Positions 1 to 7,696 of a stretch of 8,273 bases of DNA are shown here, in pieces. A program made the translations under genes and the position numbers. The notes under the pieces were generated by a model. It saw only the letters and a program-made list of their open reading frames with translations. It did not search any database and had not been told where the DNA came from. The DNA is from Bacillaceae bacterium. Its GTDB lineage: Bacteria > Bacillota > Bacilli > Bacillales_A > Planococcaceae. Location: assembly GCA_030149685.1 (NCBI GenBank), contig JASLGI010000202.1:1-8273 (forward strand), given 5' to 3'. Within the stretch, counting starts at the first letter, position 1. The number at the start of each line of letters is the position of its first letter.

Positions 1-171
1 GCACCTTTCGAAATTGTAAACGAAGACGAAGACGTACTCGTTGTACTTTCAGCTCCACGTTCAGAAGAAGAGCTTGAAGCACTCGAAGAAGGTCTTGAAG
101 AAGCTGGAGATGCAGAACCAGAAGTTATCGGTGAAGCAGACAAAGAAGAAGAAGAAGAAAAAGCAGAATAA
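1..171 (+). CDS. rplY: Ribosomal protein bL25 / general stress protein Ctc, C-terminal end (partial)
   Basis: The window opens inside this gene; 56 codons and a TAA stop are visible. The first residues (APFEIVNEDEDVLVVLSAPR) fit the end of the C-terminal beta domain of the long, Ctc-type L25 protein that binds 5S rRNA. They are followed by a Glu-rich tail ending in a run of GAA codons (about 142-158) and EKAE. Such acidic tails are common in Ctc/TL5-type L25. The position directly upstream of pth, with an intrinsic terminator 17 nt after the stop, is the standard Bacillales arrangement (ctc-pth). The identity rests on this context plus the tail, because the diagnostic N-terminal 5S-binding domain is outside the window. 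In B. subtilis ctc is a sigma-B stress gene, but its promoter is not visible here. Confidence 0.85.
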   Translation, partial: APFEIVNEDEDVLVVLSAPRSEEELEALEEGLEEAGDAEPEVIGEADKEEEEEKAE

Positions 172-187
172 GAAGTATGATGTAATC

Positions 188-219
188 ATGCGTACGGAAT
201 TTTTCCGTACGCATCTTTT
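188..219 (+). terminator. Intrinsic terminator after rplY
   Basis: A perfect 12-bp inverted repeat (188-199 pairing with 203-214) surrounds a 3-nt TTT loop. It is followed by a short C-TTTT stretch, and an A-rich coding tail lies upstream. The innermost A-T pairs may open to give a wider loop. The U-tract is only four bases and then interrupted, so termination may be partial, which would let rplY transcripts run on into pth. No clear promoter fits between this hairpin and the pth start 25 nt later. Confidence 0.8.
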
Positions 220-239
220 CTATAAGGAGAGGGAAGACG

Positions 240-800
240 TTGAAAGTTATTATTGGTCTTGGAAATCCAGGAAAACAGTATGAGAAAACACGTCATAATA
301 TCGGTTTTCAAGTAATCGATGAATTGAAAGACCGCTGGAATGTTCAATCGATGCAAACGAAATTTAACGGTGCTTATGCGACAGTGCATCGACCAGAGGG
401 GAAAGTGATGCTCGTTCAACCGATGACATATATGAACTTATCGGGTGAATGTGTGCGTCCACTCATTGATTATTATGGGGCAGACATCGAAGATATTATC
501 GTTTTATATGATGATCTCGACTTAGGACTTGGTCAAATCCGACTTCGTTTAAAAGGTGGCGCAGGTGGTCATAACGGAATGAAATCACTCATTCAACATT
601 TAGGCACACAATCATTTAAACGTGTTCGAATTGGAATCGGTCGTCCGGCTGGTCGTCAACCGATTGTTGATTATGTTCTTGCACCTTTTAGTAAGGAAGA
701 ACAACAAGATGTAGAAGAAGTTGTTCGTCGCGCAGCAGATGCATGTGAAGAAGCTTTATCAAAAGATTTTAACGATGTAATGAATGAGTATAATCGCTAA
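240..800 (+). CDS. pth: Peptidyl-tRNA hydrolase (Pth)
   Basis: This cytosolic esterase cleaves peptidyl-tRNA released from ribosomes and so recycles tRNA; it is essential in most bacteria and is called spoVC in B. subtilis. The 186-aa product is full length for the family. Visible motifs are GLGNPG (6-11) with Asn9, TRHNIGF with the catalytic His19, the PMTYMNLSG block (61-69) with Asn66, the YDDLDL segment (90-95) holding the catalytic Asp (equivalent to E. coli Asp93), and GGAGGHNG (106-113) with Asn112. The start is TTG at 240, preceded by AAGGAGAGGG at 224-233 with good spacing. No in-frame ATG lies close by, and [11 protein letters not shown] matches the family N-terminus. It has 39 nt and a terminator hairpin behind it and a second terminator 18 nt after its stop, so it may be a nearly monocistronic unit fed by rplY readthrough. 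Confidence 0.97.
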   Translation: MKVIIGLGNPGKQYEKTRHNIGFQVIDELKDRWNVQSMQTKFNGAYATVHRPEGKVMLVQPMTYMNLSGECVRPLIDYYGADIEDIIVLYDDLDLGLGQIRLRLKGGAGGHNGMKSLIQHLGTQSFKRVRIGIGRPAGRQPIVDYVLAPFSKEEQQDVEEVVRRAADACEEALSKDFNDVMNEYNR

Positions 801-818
801 ACAACAGGATATGCAGGT

Positions 819-846
819 GCTTTGGCTAAAAACGCCAAGGCTTTTT
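819..846 (+). terminator. Intrinsic terminator between pth and mfd
   Basis: GCTTTGGC (819-826) pairs with GCCAAGGC (834-841) over 8 bp, one of them G-U, around a 7-nt loop (taaaaac). Five T residues follow at 842-846. Short outer complementarity also exists (GCAG at 813-816 with CTGC at 847-850). This is a canonical Rho-independent terminator that closes pth. It lies entirely upstream of the chosen mfd start at 876. Confidence 0.8.
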
Positions 847-875
847 CTGCTTGTCGGAAAGAAGGAAGGATAACG

Positions 876-3800
876 ATGAAAAATCTCCAACGTTGGCTCG
901 GAGACAAGCTCCATGTAGAGCATATTTTAACGGATATTGATGAAGGGAAAATTCATCAGTCACTCGTCGGATTAACAGGAAGTGCGAAAACATTGATGCT
1001 CGCATCGATATATGAACGTTCACAACGCTCAGTACTCGTTGTCGTACCGAATAGTTTACATGGACAAAAATTGTATGATGATTTACTTTCACTTGAAGTG
1101 GATGTGTATTTATATTTATCAGAAGAACGAATGGCCGCAAACTATGCGACGACAAATTCCGAACTCCGTGCGGAACGAGTCCAAATGTTGCAACGTCTTG
1201 CAGAAGGTAAGCGTGGTATTTACATCGTCCCTCTTTTCGCTTTATTGCAACCGTATATGTCGAAACAGCGTTGGCTTGAATCGACAGAACATCTCGCTGT
1301 AGGGGACGATATTGAATTAGACGCATGGTTAGAACGTCTCGTTGCTATCGGTTATACGAGAGAAGCAATGGTTCATTTACCGGGACAAGTAGCTGTTCGC
1401 GGCGGTATTATTGATATTTATCCGTTAACGGAAGAAGATCCGATTCGAATTGAATTGTTTGATACAGAAGTTGATTCTTTACGTACGTTCTCAGCAGAAG
1501 ACCAACGAACGAAAGAGACGATAGAAGAAGTGTTAATTCCACCAGCTTTTGAAATCGGATTTACGAAGGAAATGCGTGAAACGATCATTGCAACGAGTCG
1601 AAAAGAATTGAATGAACGACTAGAAGCGATGAAAGAAGGAGAAGTGAAAGAACGTCTCCAAGAAGAAATTGATGCAGATTTGGCGAAATGGGAAATGGAT
1701 GTTGTACCTGATCGATGGAAAATGTACGTGCCTTATGTGAAAGAAGAAGTATTTCCATTTTTCGATTATGTTTCTGAAGAGACGATCGTTTGTTTAGATG
1801 AATATGTTCGTTTAGAAGAGTCTGCACGTGCTTTCTATGAAGAGGAGAAAGAATGGGCACTTCAGTTGTTTGAAGAAGGACGTCGAATTGGCCTAGAGCG
1901 ACTTTCTTATACGATAGAAGAATTGCGAACGATGTGGGAAGGAATCGAACTATATTTTTCTCGCTTCACACCAAAAGATACGGTGAAAGATGTACATACG
2001 TACACGTGTAAAGAAGTACCGACATTCCACGGTCAAATGTCTCTTTTGCAGACAGAGGTAGAACGTTGGAAAAATGAAGCGATGAATGTCTTTTTACTCG
2101 TATCGAATGAAGAACGCGAACAACAAGTACGTGACATTTTAGAAGATTATTCAATCGAAGCTACACTTCACGCAAAACCTTCTGAAGAAGGAGTATTATC
2201 AATCGTTCCAGGAGAGTTAGCTGAAGGATTTGAGTTATCGAGAGAGCGTGTCGTCATTTTAACCGAAGCGGAGTTATTCGCATCGAAAAAACGTCGTCCG
2301 AGACGTCAGAAAAAGTGGTCCAATGCGGAACGGATTAAAAGTTATTCTGAAATCAACACTGGAGATTATGTCGTGCATATCGAACACGGAATCGGTCGAT
2401 ATGATGGTGTAGAAACGTTGGAAATCGCAGGACGTCCGAAAGATTATCTCGTCATTCGTTATAAAGAAGATGATACCGTTTACGTTCCTGTTGATAAAAT
2501 CGATCTCGTACAAAAATACGTTTCAGCGAATGATCGTACGCCAAAACTTCATAAGCTCGGCGGAACAGATTGGGAAAAAACGAAACGAAATGTGACAGCC
2601 GCTGTACAAGATATCGCAGATGAACTAATGAAACTTTATGCAAAGCGAGAATCCGAAAAAGGATATGCTTTTTCATCTGATGATGATGCGCAACAAGCGT
2701 TTGAAGCCGCTTTCCCTTATGCAGAAACAGACGATCAATTGCGTAGTGTGGAAGAAATTAAGCGCGATATGGAAAAAGAGCGCCCGATGGATCGATTATT
2801 ATGTGGAGACGTCGGGTACGGGAAGACAGAAGTCGCATTACGTGCAGCTTTTAAAGCGATCCGTGATGGAAAGCAAGTCGCTTTTTTAGTTCCTACGACA
2901 ATTTTAGCGCAACAACATTATGAAACTATCGTTGAACGCTTTGCAGGGTTTGATGATATTCGTCCAGCGTTACTGAACCGTTTCCGGACACCGAAAGAAC
3001 AGAAAGAAACGTTAGAAAAATTAGCGATTGGAGAAGTAGATATCGTCGTCGGAACGCATCGCTTATTGTCAAAAGATGTGGAGTTTTTCGACCTCGGATT
3101 GTTAGTCGTAGACGAAGAACAACGTTTCGGTGTGACGCATAAAGAGAAAATTAAGCAGATGAAGACGAATGTTGACGTTTTAACATTAACAGCGACACCG
3201 ATACCGCGTACGCTTCATATGTCGATGGTCGGTGTACGAGATTTATCTGTCATTGAAACACCGCCAACGAACCGTTTTCCTGTGCAAACGTACGTGATGG
3301 AACATAGTTGGGGAATCGTTCGAGAGGCGATTGAACGCGAGCTTGCACGAGGGGGACAAGTATTCTATTTATACAATCGAGTAGAAGATATGGCTAAACG
3401 AGTGCAACGTATTCAAGAGCTCGTCCCAGAAGCACGTGTCGGTTATGCGCACGGTCGTATGACGGAAAGTGCATTAGAAGCGGTCATTATTGCCTTTTTA
3501 GAAGGGGAATATGACGTACTCGTAACGACGACAATTATTGAAACGGGGATCGACATTCCGAATGTAAACACATTAGTTGTCGATGATGCCGATAAAATGG
3601 GGCTTTCCCAACTGTATCAATTACGCGGTCGTGTTGGACGTTCCAACCGTGTCGCGTACAGTTATTTCTTATATCAACGGGATAAAATATTAACAGAAGT
3701 AGCTGAAAGTCGTTTACAGGCGATACGAGACTTTACAGAACTCGGAAGTGGTTTTAAAATTGCGATGCGTGATTTAACGATTCGTGGCGCAGGAAATTTG

Positions 3801-4394
3801 CTCGGTGCGGAACAACATGGATTTATCGACTCTGTCGGTTTTGATTTATATTCGCAGTTGTTAGAAGAAGCGATTCAAGAACGAAAAGAAGGAAAAACGA
3901 AAGAGCCTGAATTGTTAACAGAAATTCAATTGCCGGTTCATGCACATATTCCAGAGACGTACATTGTGGATAACTTCCAAAAAATTCAGATGTACAAACG
4001 GATTCAAGCGATTCGTACGGATGATATGTATAACGATTTAATTGATGAGATGATCGACCGTTTTGGAGATCTTCCATACGAAGTAGAATTGTTACTCCGT
4101 GTCGCACGATTGCGAGCACGTGCAAGCAATGCGCATTTAGCGTCAATTCGTCAAAAAGGATCAACGATTACGTGCCAGTTGACGGCGGAAGGGACGAAAG
4201 CGTTGAATGGGCCGAAGTTTATGCAAGCGACGAAATCATTTGGTCGTGCGCTCGGCTTTTCAATGGATGGTGAAACATTAGCGGTTACTTTAGATGAACG
4301 TCAATTAGGAAAGAAAAATACGTTCGATGCGATCGAAGAACTCGTCGATCAATTAAATGAGAATCAAGAAGATGCCGATGACGAAAACGAGTAA
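876..4394 (+). CDS. mfd: Transcription-repair coupling factor Mfd
   Basis: Mfd is a double-stranded DNA translocase that displaces RNA polymerase stalled at lesions and recruits UvrA to start nucleotide excision repair. The 1172-aa product is close to the B. subtilis length. Domains in order are: an N-terminal UvrB-like region with a degenerate P-loop (GLTGSAKT, 32-39) and RGGIIDIYP (175-183); the CarD-like RNA polymerase interaction domain near 490-560 (GDYVVHIEHGIGRYDG from 496); the RecG-like motor with Walker A GDVGYGKT (644-651), DEEQ (746-749), TLTATPIPRT (770-779) and LRGRVGR (916-922); and the C-terminal TRCF/D7 domain near 1015-1115. An acidic tail ends the protein. The ATG at 876 has GAAGGAAGGA just upstream. 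An in-frame TTG at 822 would add 18 codons but lies inside the terminator hairpin, so it is rejected. The stop overlaps the next gene, and spoVT is absent downstream. Confidence 0.97.
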   Translation: MKNLQRWLGDKLHVEHILTDIDEGKIHQSLVGLTGSAKTLMLASIYERSQRSVLVVVPNSLHGQKLYDDLLSLEVDVYLYLSEERMAANYATTNSELRAERVQMLQRLAEGKRGIYIVPLFALLQPYMSKQRWLESTEHLAVGDDIELDAWLERLVAIGYTREAMVHLPGQVAVRGGIIDIYPLTEEDPIRIELFDTEVDSLRTFSAEDQRTKETIEEVLIPPAFEIGFTKEMRETIIATSRKELNERLEAMKEGEVKERLQEEIDADLAKWEMDVVPDRWKMYVPYVKEEVFPFFDYVSEETIVCLDEYVRLEESARAFYEEEKEWALQLFEEGRRIGLERLSYTIEELRTMWEGIELYFSRFTPKDTVKDVHTYTCKEVPTFHGQMSLLQTEVERWKNEAMNVFLLVSNEEREQQVRDILEDYSIEATLHAKPSEEGVLSIVPGELAEGFELSRERVVILTEAELFASKKRRPRRQKKWSNAERIKSYSEINTGDYVVHIEHGIGRYDGVETLEIAGRPKDYLVIRYKEDDTVYVPVDKIDLVQKYVSANDRTPKLHKLGGTDWEKTKRNVTAAVQDIADELMKLYAKRESEKGYAFSSDDDAQQAFEAAFPYAETDDQLRSVEEIKRDMEKERPMDRLLCGDVGYGKTEVALRAAFKAIRDGKQVAFLVPTTILAQQHYETIVERFAGFDDIRPALLNRFRTPKEQKETLEKLAIGEVDIVVGTHRLLSKDVEFFDLGLLVVDEEQRFGVTHKEKIKQMKTNVDVLTLTATPIPRTLHMSMVGVRDLSVIETPPTNRFPVQTYVMEHSWGIVREAIERELARGGQVFYLYNRVEDMAKRVQRIQELVPEARVGYAHGRMTESALEAVIIAFLEGEYDVLVTTTIIETGIDIPNVNTLVVDDADKMGLSQLYQLRGRVGRSNRVAYSYFLYQRDKILTEVAESRLQAIRDFTELGSGFKIAMRDLTIRGAGNLLGAEQHGFIDSVGFDLYSQLLEEAIQERKEGKTKEPELLTEIQLPVHAHIPETYIVDNFQKIQMYKRIQAIRTDDMYNDLIDEMIDRFGDLPYEVELLLRVARLRARASNAHLASIRQKGSTITCQLTAEGTKALNGPKFMQATKSFGRALGFSMDGETLAVTLDERQLGKKNTFDAIEELVDQLNENQEDADDENE

Positions 4395-5973
4395 ATGGAA
4401 TATGCAAGAAGCGATGCACGGTGCACTATTACTGACAGTTGCTACATTTATCGTCAAGGTGCTGTCAGTGATGTACCGTGTACCGTTTCAAAATATGGTC
4501 GGTGATGCGGGATTTTACATGTATCAACAAGTATATCCATTTGTCGGTATTTTCGTCGCATGGACGAGTTACGGATATTCTGTCGCTCTTTCAAAATGGT
4601 TAGCAGAAAGTGGCCATGAAATTGAACGTGAAAAACGAACGCAGCTCGGATTGATTTACGTCACAGTATTGATGGTGATCGTATTTTTATCCCTTTACAG
4701 TAATGCGACGTATTTAGCTCAAGCGATGGGAGACGAAGCACTTGCTCCTTTACTTCAAACGAGTAGTTGGCTCGCTTTGATCGTGCCACTTCTTGCGACA
4801 ATGAAAGGGAGTTTTCAAGCGCGTGGACAATTTCGTCCGATCGCTTATGCGAATGTCACCGAACAAATCGTTCGTGTCATCGTTATTTTAGGTGGTGCTT
4901 ATTTTGTTGTACAAACGTCGCGTCCACTGTATGAAGCGGCACAATTTGCTCTATTTGGTAGTGTAATAGGTGCGATAGTCGGTACCGTTCTTTTATTGCG
5001 CTTTGCACAATTTTTCAAAAGACGCCGGTTATCATTGGGTGAAGTGATGACGAGTATGAAAAAACTGACGATCTATAGTATGAGTTTTAGCTTAAGTGCT
5101 TTATTACTTTTATTGTTTCAACTCGTTGATTCGTTTACGATTGTCAATAGACTCGTCGCTCAAGGAGTAAGTTTTTCCGAAGCGATTGTTGAAAAAGGAA
5201 TTTTCGATCGAGGGCATCCGTTCGTTCAAGTCGGTTTACTCGTTGCTACGACATTATCATTAGCACTCGTACCCCTCGTTGCGCGAAAAGAGGCGACTGA
5301 AAAAGAACGAAATGACACTCGGCGTTACGTCATTTTTGCTTTTCAAATCGCTGTTGCCTTCGGATTAGCAGCGACCCTCGGCCTTATGATCGTTTTAAAT
5401 GATTTGAACGTCTTTTTATTTAAAGAAAATGTCGGATATGTGCCACTTCTCTTATTCGTCGGACAAATTTTTTGGCTCTCTCTCCTTTTACCGATGACAG
5501 CGATTTTACAAGGACGAGGATATTTATTGATTCCTTTTCTTATTTACGTTGTCGGTCTTCTCGTTAAAGGAAGTACAGCGTCATTTTTCATTACTCGTTG
5601 GCAAACGAGTGGTGCTGCATTAGGAAGTCACGCCAGTTTATTTGTGATGACGATTTTATTGAGTAGTTATTTTTATTATCATTTACCGATGCGTTTAATG
5701 CGGCCGAAATTTTTATACAAACTTGTGAAAGCAAGTGTCGTTTTGGTCGGAGTTACGTTGTTGTGGAAATATAGTATGAGCTTGTTTACGAGTGACGGTC
5801 GACTCTTTGCGATGTGGATGACTCTCTCGACTGCACTCATAGGTAGTCTCACTTTTGGGTATATGATTGTAAGAGAAGAGATGTTTCATATTCGAGAGTG
5901 GCTCCTTTTACCGAAAGGGGATCTATTTGCAAAATGGCAATTAGCCGTACGACGAAAGGATGGAAAGAAATGA
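4378..5973 (+). CDS. yabM: MOP-superfamily flippase, SpoVB/YabM type (putative lipid-linked polysaccharide exporter)
   Basis: This is a polytopic membrane protein of 531 aa, rich in hydrophobic segments from about residue 10 to 510 and consistent with the 14-helix MATE/MOP fold. The N-terminus matches the SpoVB/MurJ-like family of Bacillales: VKVLSVMYRVPFQN, then GDAGFYMYQQVYPF and the GYSVALSKWLAE block. Position between mfd and yabN matches B. subtilis yabM. Family members flip lipid-linked cell-wall or polysaccharide precursors; the substrate here cannot be read from the sequence, and I do not call it MurJ because in B. subtilis that role belongs to YtgP, a paralogue of YabM. The start is uncertain: ATG at 4357, 4372 or 4378 are all possible. 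None has a strong ribosome site; 4378 has weak AAGAAG upstream and overlaps mfd by 17 nt, suggesting translational coupling. The stop overlaps yabN in an ATGA. Confidence 0.88.
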   Translation: MTKTSKWNMQEAMHGALLLTVATFIVKVLSVMYRVPFQNMVGDAGFYMYQQVYPFVGIFVAWTSYGYSVALSKWLAESGHEIEREKRTQLGLIYVTVLMVIVFLSLYSNATYLAQAMGDEALAPLLQTSSWLALIVPLLATMKGSFQARGQFRPIAYANVTEQIVRVIVILGGAYFVVQTSRPLYEAAQFALFGSVIGAIVGTVLLLRFAQFFKRRRLSLGEVMTSMKKLTIYSMSFSLSALLLLLFQLVDSFTIVNRLVAQGVSFSEAIVEKGIFDRGHPFVQVGLLVATTLSLALVPLVARKEATEKERNDTRRYVIFAFQIAVAFGLAATLGLMIVLNDLNVFLFKENVGYVPLLLFVGQIFWLSLLLPMTAILQGRGYLLIPFLIYVVGLLVKGSTASFFITRWQTSGAALGSHASLFVMTILLSSYFYYHLPMRLMRPKFLYKLVKASVVLVGVTLLWKYSMSLFTSDGRLFAMWMTLSTALIGSLTFGYMIVREEMFHIREWLLLPKGDLFAKWQLAVRRKDGKK

Positions 5974-7418
5974 AGTCGATTACAGTAGTAGGTTTAGGTG
6001 CAGGAGAAATAGAACAAATGTCAGTCGGTGTTTACCGACGTCTTCTAAAAGCAGACAATGTATGGGTCCGCACGAAAGACCATCCGTTATTTGATGAGTT
6101 AGAAGAAGTGACATTTACTAGCTTTGATGAAGTGTACGAAGAAAGCGAATTGTTTGAAGAAACGTATGAAACGATCGCTCACCGTTTAGAAAAAGAGGCA
6201 GAAAAGGGACCTGTTTTATATGCGGTGCCAGGACATCCTCTCGTCGCTGAACAAACAGTGCAATTACTTATTGAAAAAGAACGTGAAGGAACGATTGATT
6301 TAGTCATTATCGGTGGTGAAAGTTTTCTCGATGCCGTATTTACAGCACTTCGCATCGATCCAGTCGAAGGATTCCAACTCGTTGATGCATTTACGATGAC
6401 GAAAGAGTCCCTTCAAGTCACTCAACATGTACTCATTACGCAAGTGTTTGATGAAATGAGTGCGTCTGAAGCAAAACTTACTTTGATGGAGCGTTACGAT
6501 GCGGAACATCCGGTGACGATTTTATTCGGAGCAGGGACGAAAGAAGAACAACTCGTTCAGTGCCCGCTTTATGAACTCGACCGAAAAATGACTTTTAGTA
6601 ATTTGGCGACGATTTATGTGCCACCTATTGAACATTTTGAACAACGTCTCGGTGATTGGGAAACACTCGCTTATATCGTTCGTCGATTACGTGCAAAAGA
6701 TGGTTGTCCGTGGGATCAAAAACAGACGCACTTGTCGTTGCGTCCGTATTTAATTGAAGAAGCGCATGAAGCAGTTCAAGCGATTACAGAGGAAGACGAT
6801 GCAGCGATCGTCGATGAACTCGGAGATGTGTTATTACAAGTCTTTTTACACGGGCAAATCGGGGAAGAATCCGGCTATTTTGACTTACGAGAAATTGTCG
6901 CAGCGGTCTCTTCAAAAATGATTCGACGTCATCCCCATGTCTTCGGTGACGTCGAAGGGTTAACAGAGGAAGAGTTAAGTGAACAATGGCAACAGATCAA
7001 AGAACTAGAGCGTGGGGAGCAACAAGCATCGATGTTAGATGAGCAATATATCGCAACGTCTAGTTTACTTACGGCGTACAATTATCAAAAAGAAGCAGCG
7101 AAAGTAGGGTTTGATTGGCCGACGATTCGCGGAGCATTTCAAAAGTTTGAAGAAGAGTGGCGTGAGTTTCAATATGAAGTTGTTCACGGAACGAAAGAAC
7201 GTCAACTCGACGAACTAGGCGATGTCTTTTTCACTTTAGTCAATATTGCTCGTTATTTAAAAATCTCTCCAGAACAAGCACTCGTTCATGCGAATGAAAA
7301 GTTTTATCGCCGTTTTCATGGTATTGAAAAGAAAGTACTTCAAGAAAAGCGCCAAATGACCGATTATACATTAGAAGAGCTCGATCAGTTTTGGCAACAA
7401 GTAAAGGAGGAAGAATGA
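5970..7418 (+). CDS. yabN: YabN: tetrapyrrole-methylase-like domain fused to MazG nucleotide pyrophosphohydrolase
   Basis: The 482-aa protein has two parts. Residues about 1-215 resemble the SAM-dependent tetrapyrrole (corrin/porphyrin) methylase fold: VVGLGAG at the N-terminus (a GxGxG motif) and VPGHPLVAEQT. Residues about 230-480 are MazG, beginning LRAKDGCPWDQKQTHLSLRP. MazG enzymes hydrolyse nucleoside triphosphates to the monophosphate and pyrophosphate, with the EExxE...ExxD motif binding metal. Both MazG repeats keep it: EEAHE (263-267) with ELGD (283-286), and EEWRE (395-399) with ELGD (415-418). The length agrees with B. subtilis YabN. The ATG at 5970 overlaps the yabM stop (ATGA) and has AAAGGA nine nt upstream. 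An in-frame ATG at 5898 lies inside yabM and would add 24 residues foreign to the family. The biological substrate of the methylase-like half is unknown. Confidence 0.93.
   Translation: MKSITVVGLGAGEIEQMSVGVYRRLLKADNVWVRTKDHPLFDELEEVTFTSFDEVYEESELFEETYETIAHRLEKEAEKGPVLYAVPGHPLVAEQTVQLLIEKEREGTIDLVIIGGESFLDAVFTALRIDPVEGFQLVDAFTMTKESLQVTQHVLITQVFDEMSASEAKLTLMERYDAEHPVTILFGAGTKEEQLVQCPLYELDRKMTFSNLATIYVPPIEHFEQRLGDWETLAYIVRRLRAKDGCPWDQKQTHLSLRPYLIEEAHEAVQAITEEDDAAIVDELGDVLLQVFLHGQIGEESGYFDLREIVAAVSSKMIRRHPHVFGDVEGLTEEELSEQWQQIKELERGEQQASMLDEQYIATSSLLTAYNYQKEAAKVGFDWPTIRGAFQKFEEEWREFQYEVVHGTKERQLDELGDVFFTLVNIARYLKISPEQALVHANEKFYRRFHGIEKKVLQEKRQMTDYTLEELDQFWQQVKEEE
7403..7410 (+). promoter_or_regulatory. 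Strong Shine-Dalgarno of rqcP inside yabN
   Basis: AAAGGAGG is embedded in the last codons of yabN. Seven nt separate it from ATG 7418 and only four from ATG 7415, which favours 7418 as the rqcP start. Compared with the weak site ahead of yabM, this suggests that rqcP is translated more strongly than its upstream neighbours on the same mRNA. Confidence 0.8.
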
Positions 7419-7681
7419 TGCGTTTAGATAAATTTTTAAAAGTATCACGTCTTGTGAAACGCCGTACATTAGCAAAACAAATTGCTGATAGCGGTCGCGT
7501 CCTCATTAACGATGTTCCAGCGAAAGCATCGACGAAAGTGAAAGTCGGTGATGAAATCGTGATTCGCTTCGGTCAAACGATCGTTACTGCTCAAGTCGAT
7601 GCCTTAAAAGATTCAACGAAAAAAGAAGATGCTGCAAAAATGTACACGATTTTAAAAGAAGAGCGTGTAACGGAAGAATAG
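7418..7681 (+). CDS. rqcP: RqcP (YabO), S4-domain ribosome quality control factor
   Basis: This small S4 RNA-binding protein of 87 aa is nearly identical in length to B. subtilis RqcP. The N-terminus MRLDKFLKVSRLVKRRTLAK is the hallmark of the family, followed by the S4 fold with ADSGRVLIND and KVGDEIVIRFG. The end, KMYTILKEER, is also typical. RqcP binds stalled 50S subunits that carry peptidyl-tRNA and works with RqcH to add C-terminal alanine tails. The conserved basic residues Arg2 and Arg15/Arg16 are present. The start at 7418 shares one base with the yabN stop; ATG 7415 would add one Met. A TTG at 7391 in frame lies inside yabN and would place the ribosome site within the coding region. 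yabP and yabQ, which follow yabO in B. subtilis, are missing. Confidence 0.95.
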   Translation: MRLDKFLKVSRLVKRRTLAKQIADSGRVLINDVPAKASTKVKVGDEIVIRFGQTIVTAQVDALKDSTKKEDAAKMYTILKEERVTEE

Positions 7682-7696
7682 AAAAGAGGGGAATCT

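Noticed and set aside
41..283. Lys-rich open frame on the + strand spanning the rplY end and the pth start
   Set aside because: It is the +1 frame reading of the Glu-rich rplY tail, runs through the terminator hairpin and overlaps pth. It has no ribosome site and resembles no family.
826..1326. Long antisense open frame opposite the mfd 5' end
   Set aside because: It is a shadow of mfd codon usage. It has a low-complexity composition, no recognisable domain, and lies opposite a fully convincing gene.
3823..4164. Antisense open frame opposite the mfd 3' end
   Set aside because: It lies opposite the conserved TRCF domain, and I recognise no domain in its translation.
5898..5969. N-terminal extension of yabN from ATG 5898
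   Set aside because: The added residues come from an out-of-frame reading of yabM. The ATG at 5970 has a ribosome site and begins the family motif VVGLGAG shortly after.
7391..7417. Upstream TTG or ATG starts for rqcP
   Set aside because: TTG 7391 would place the AAAGGAGG ribosome site inside the coding region. ATG 7415 is only four nt from it. MRLDKFLK from 7418 matches the family N-terminus.
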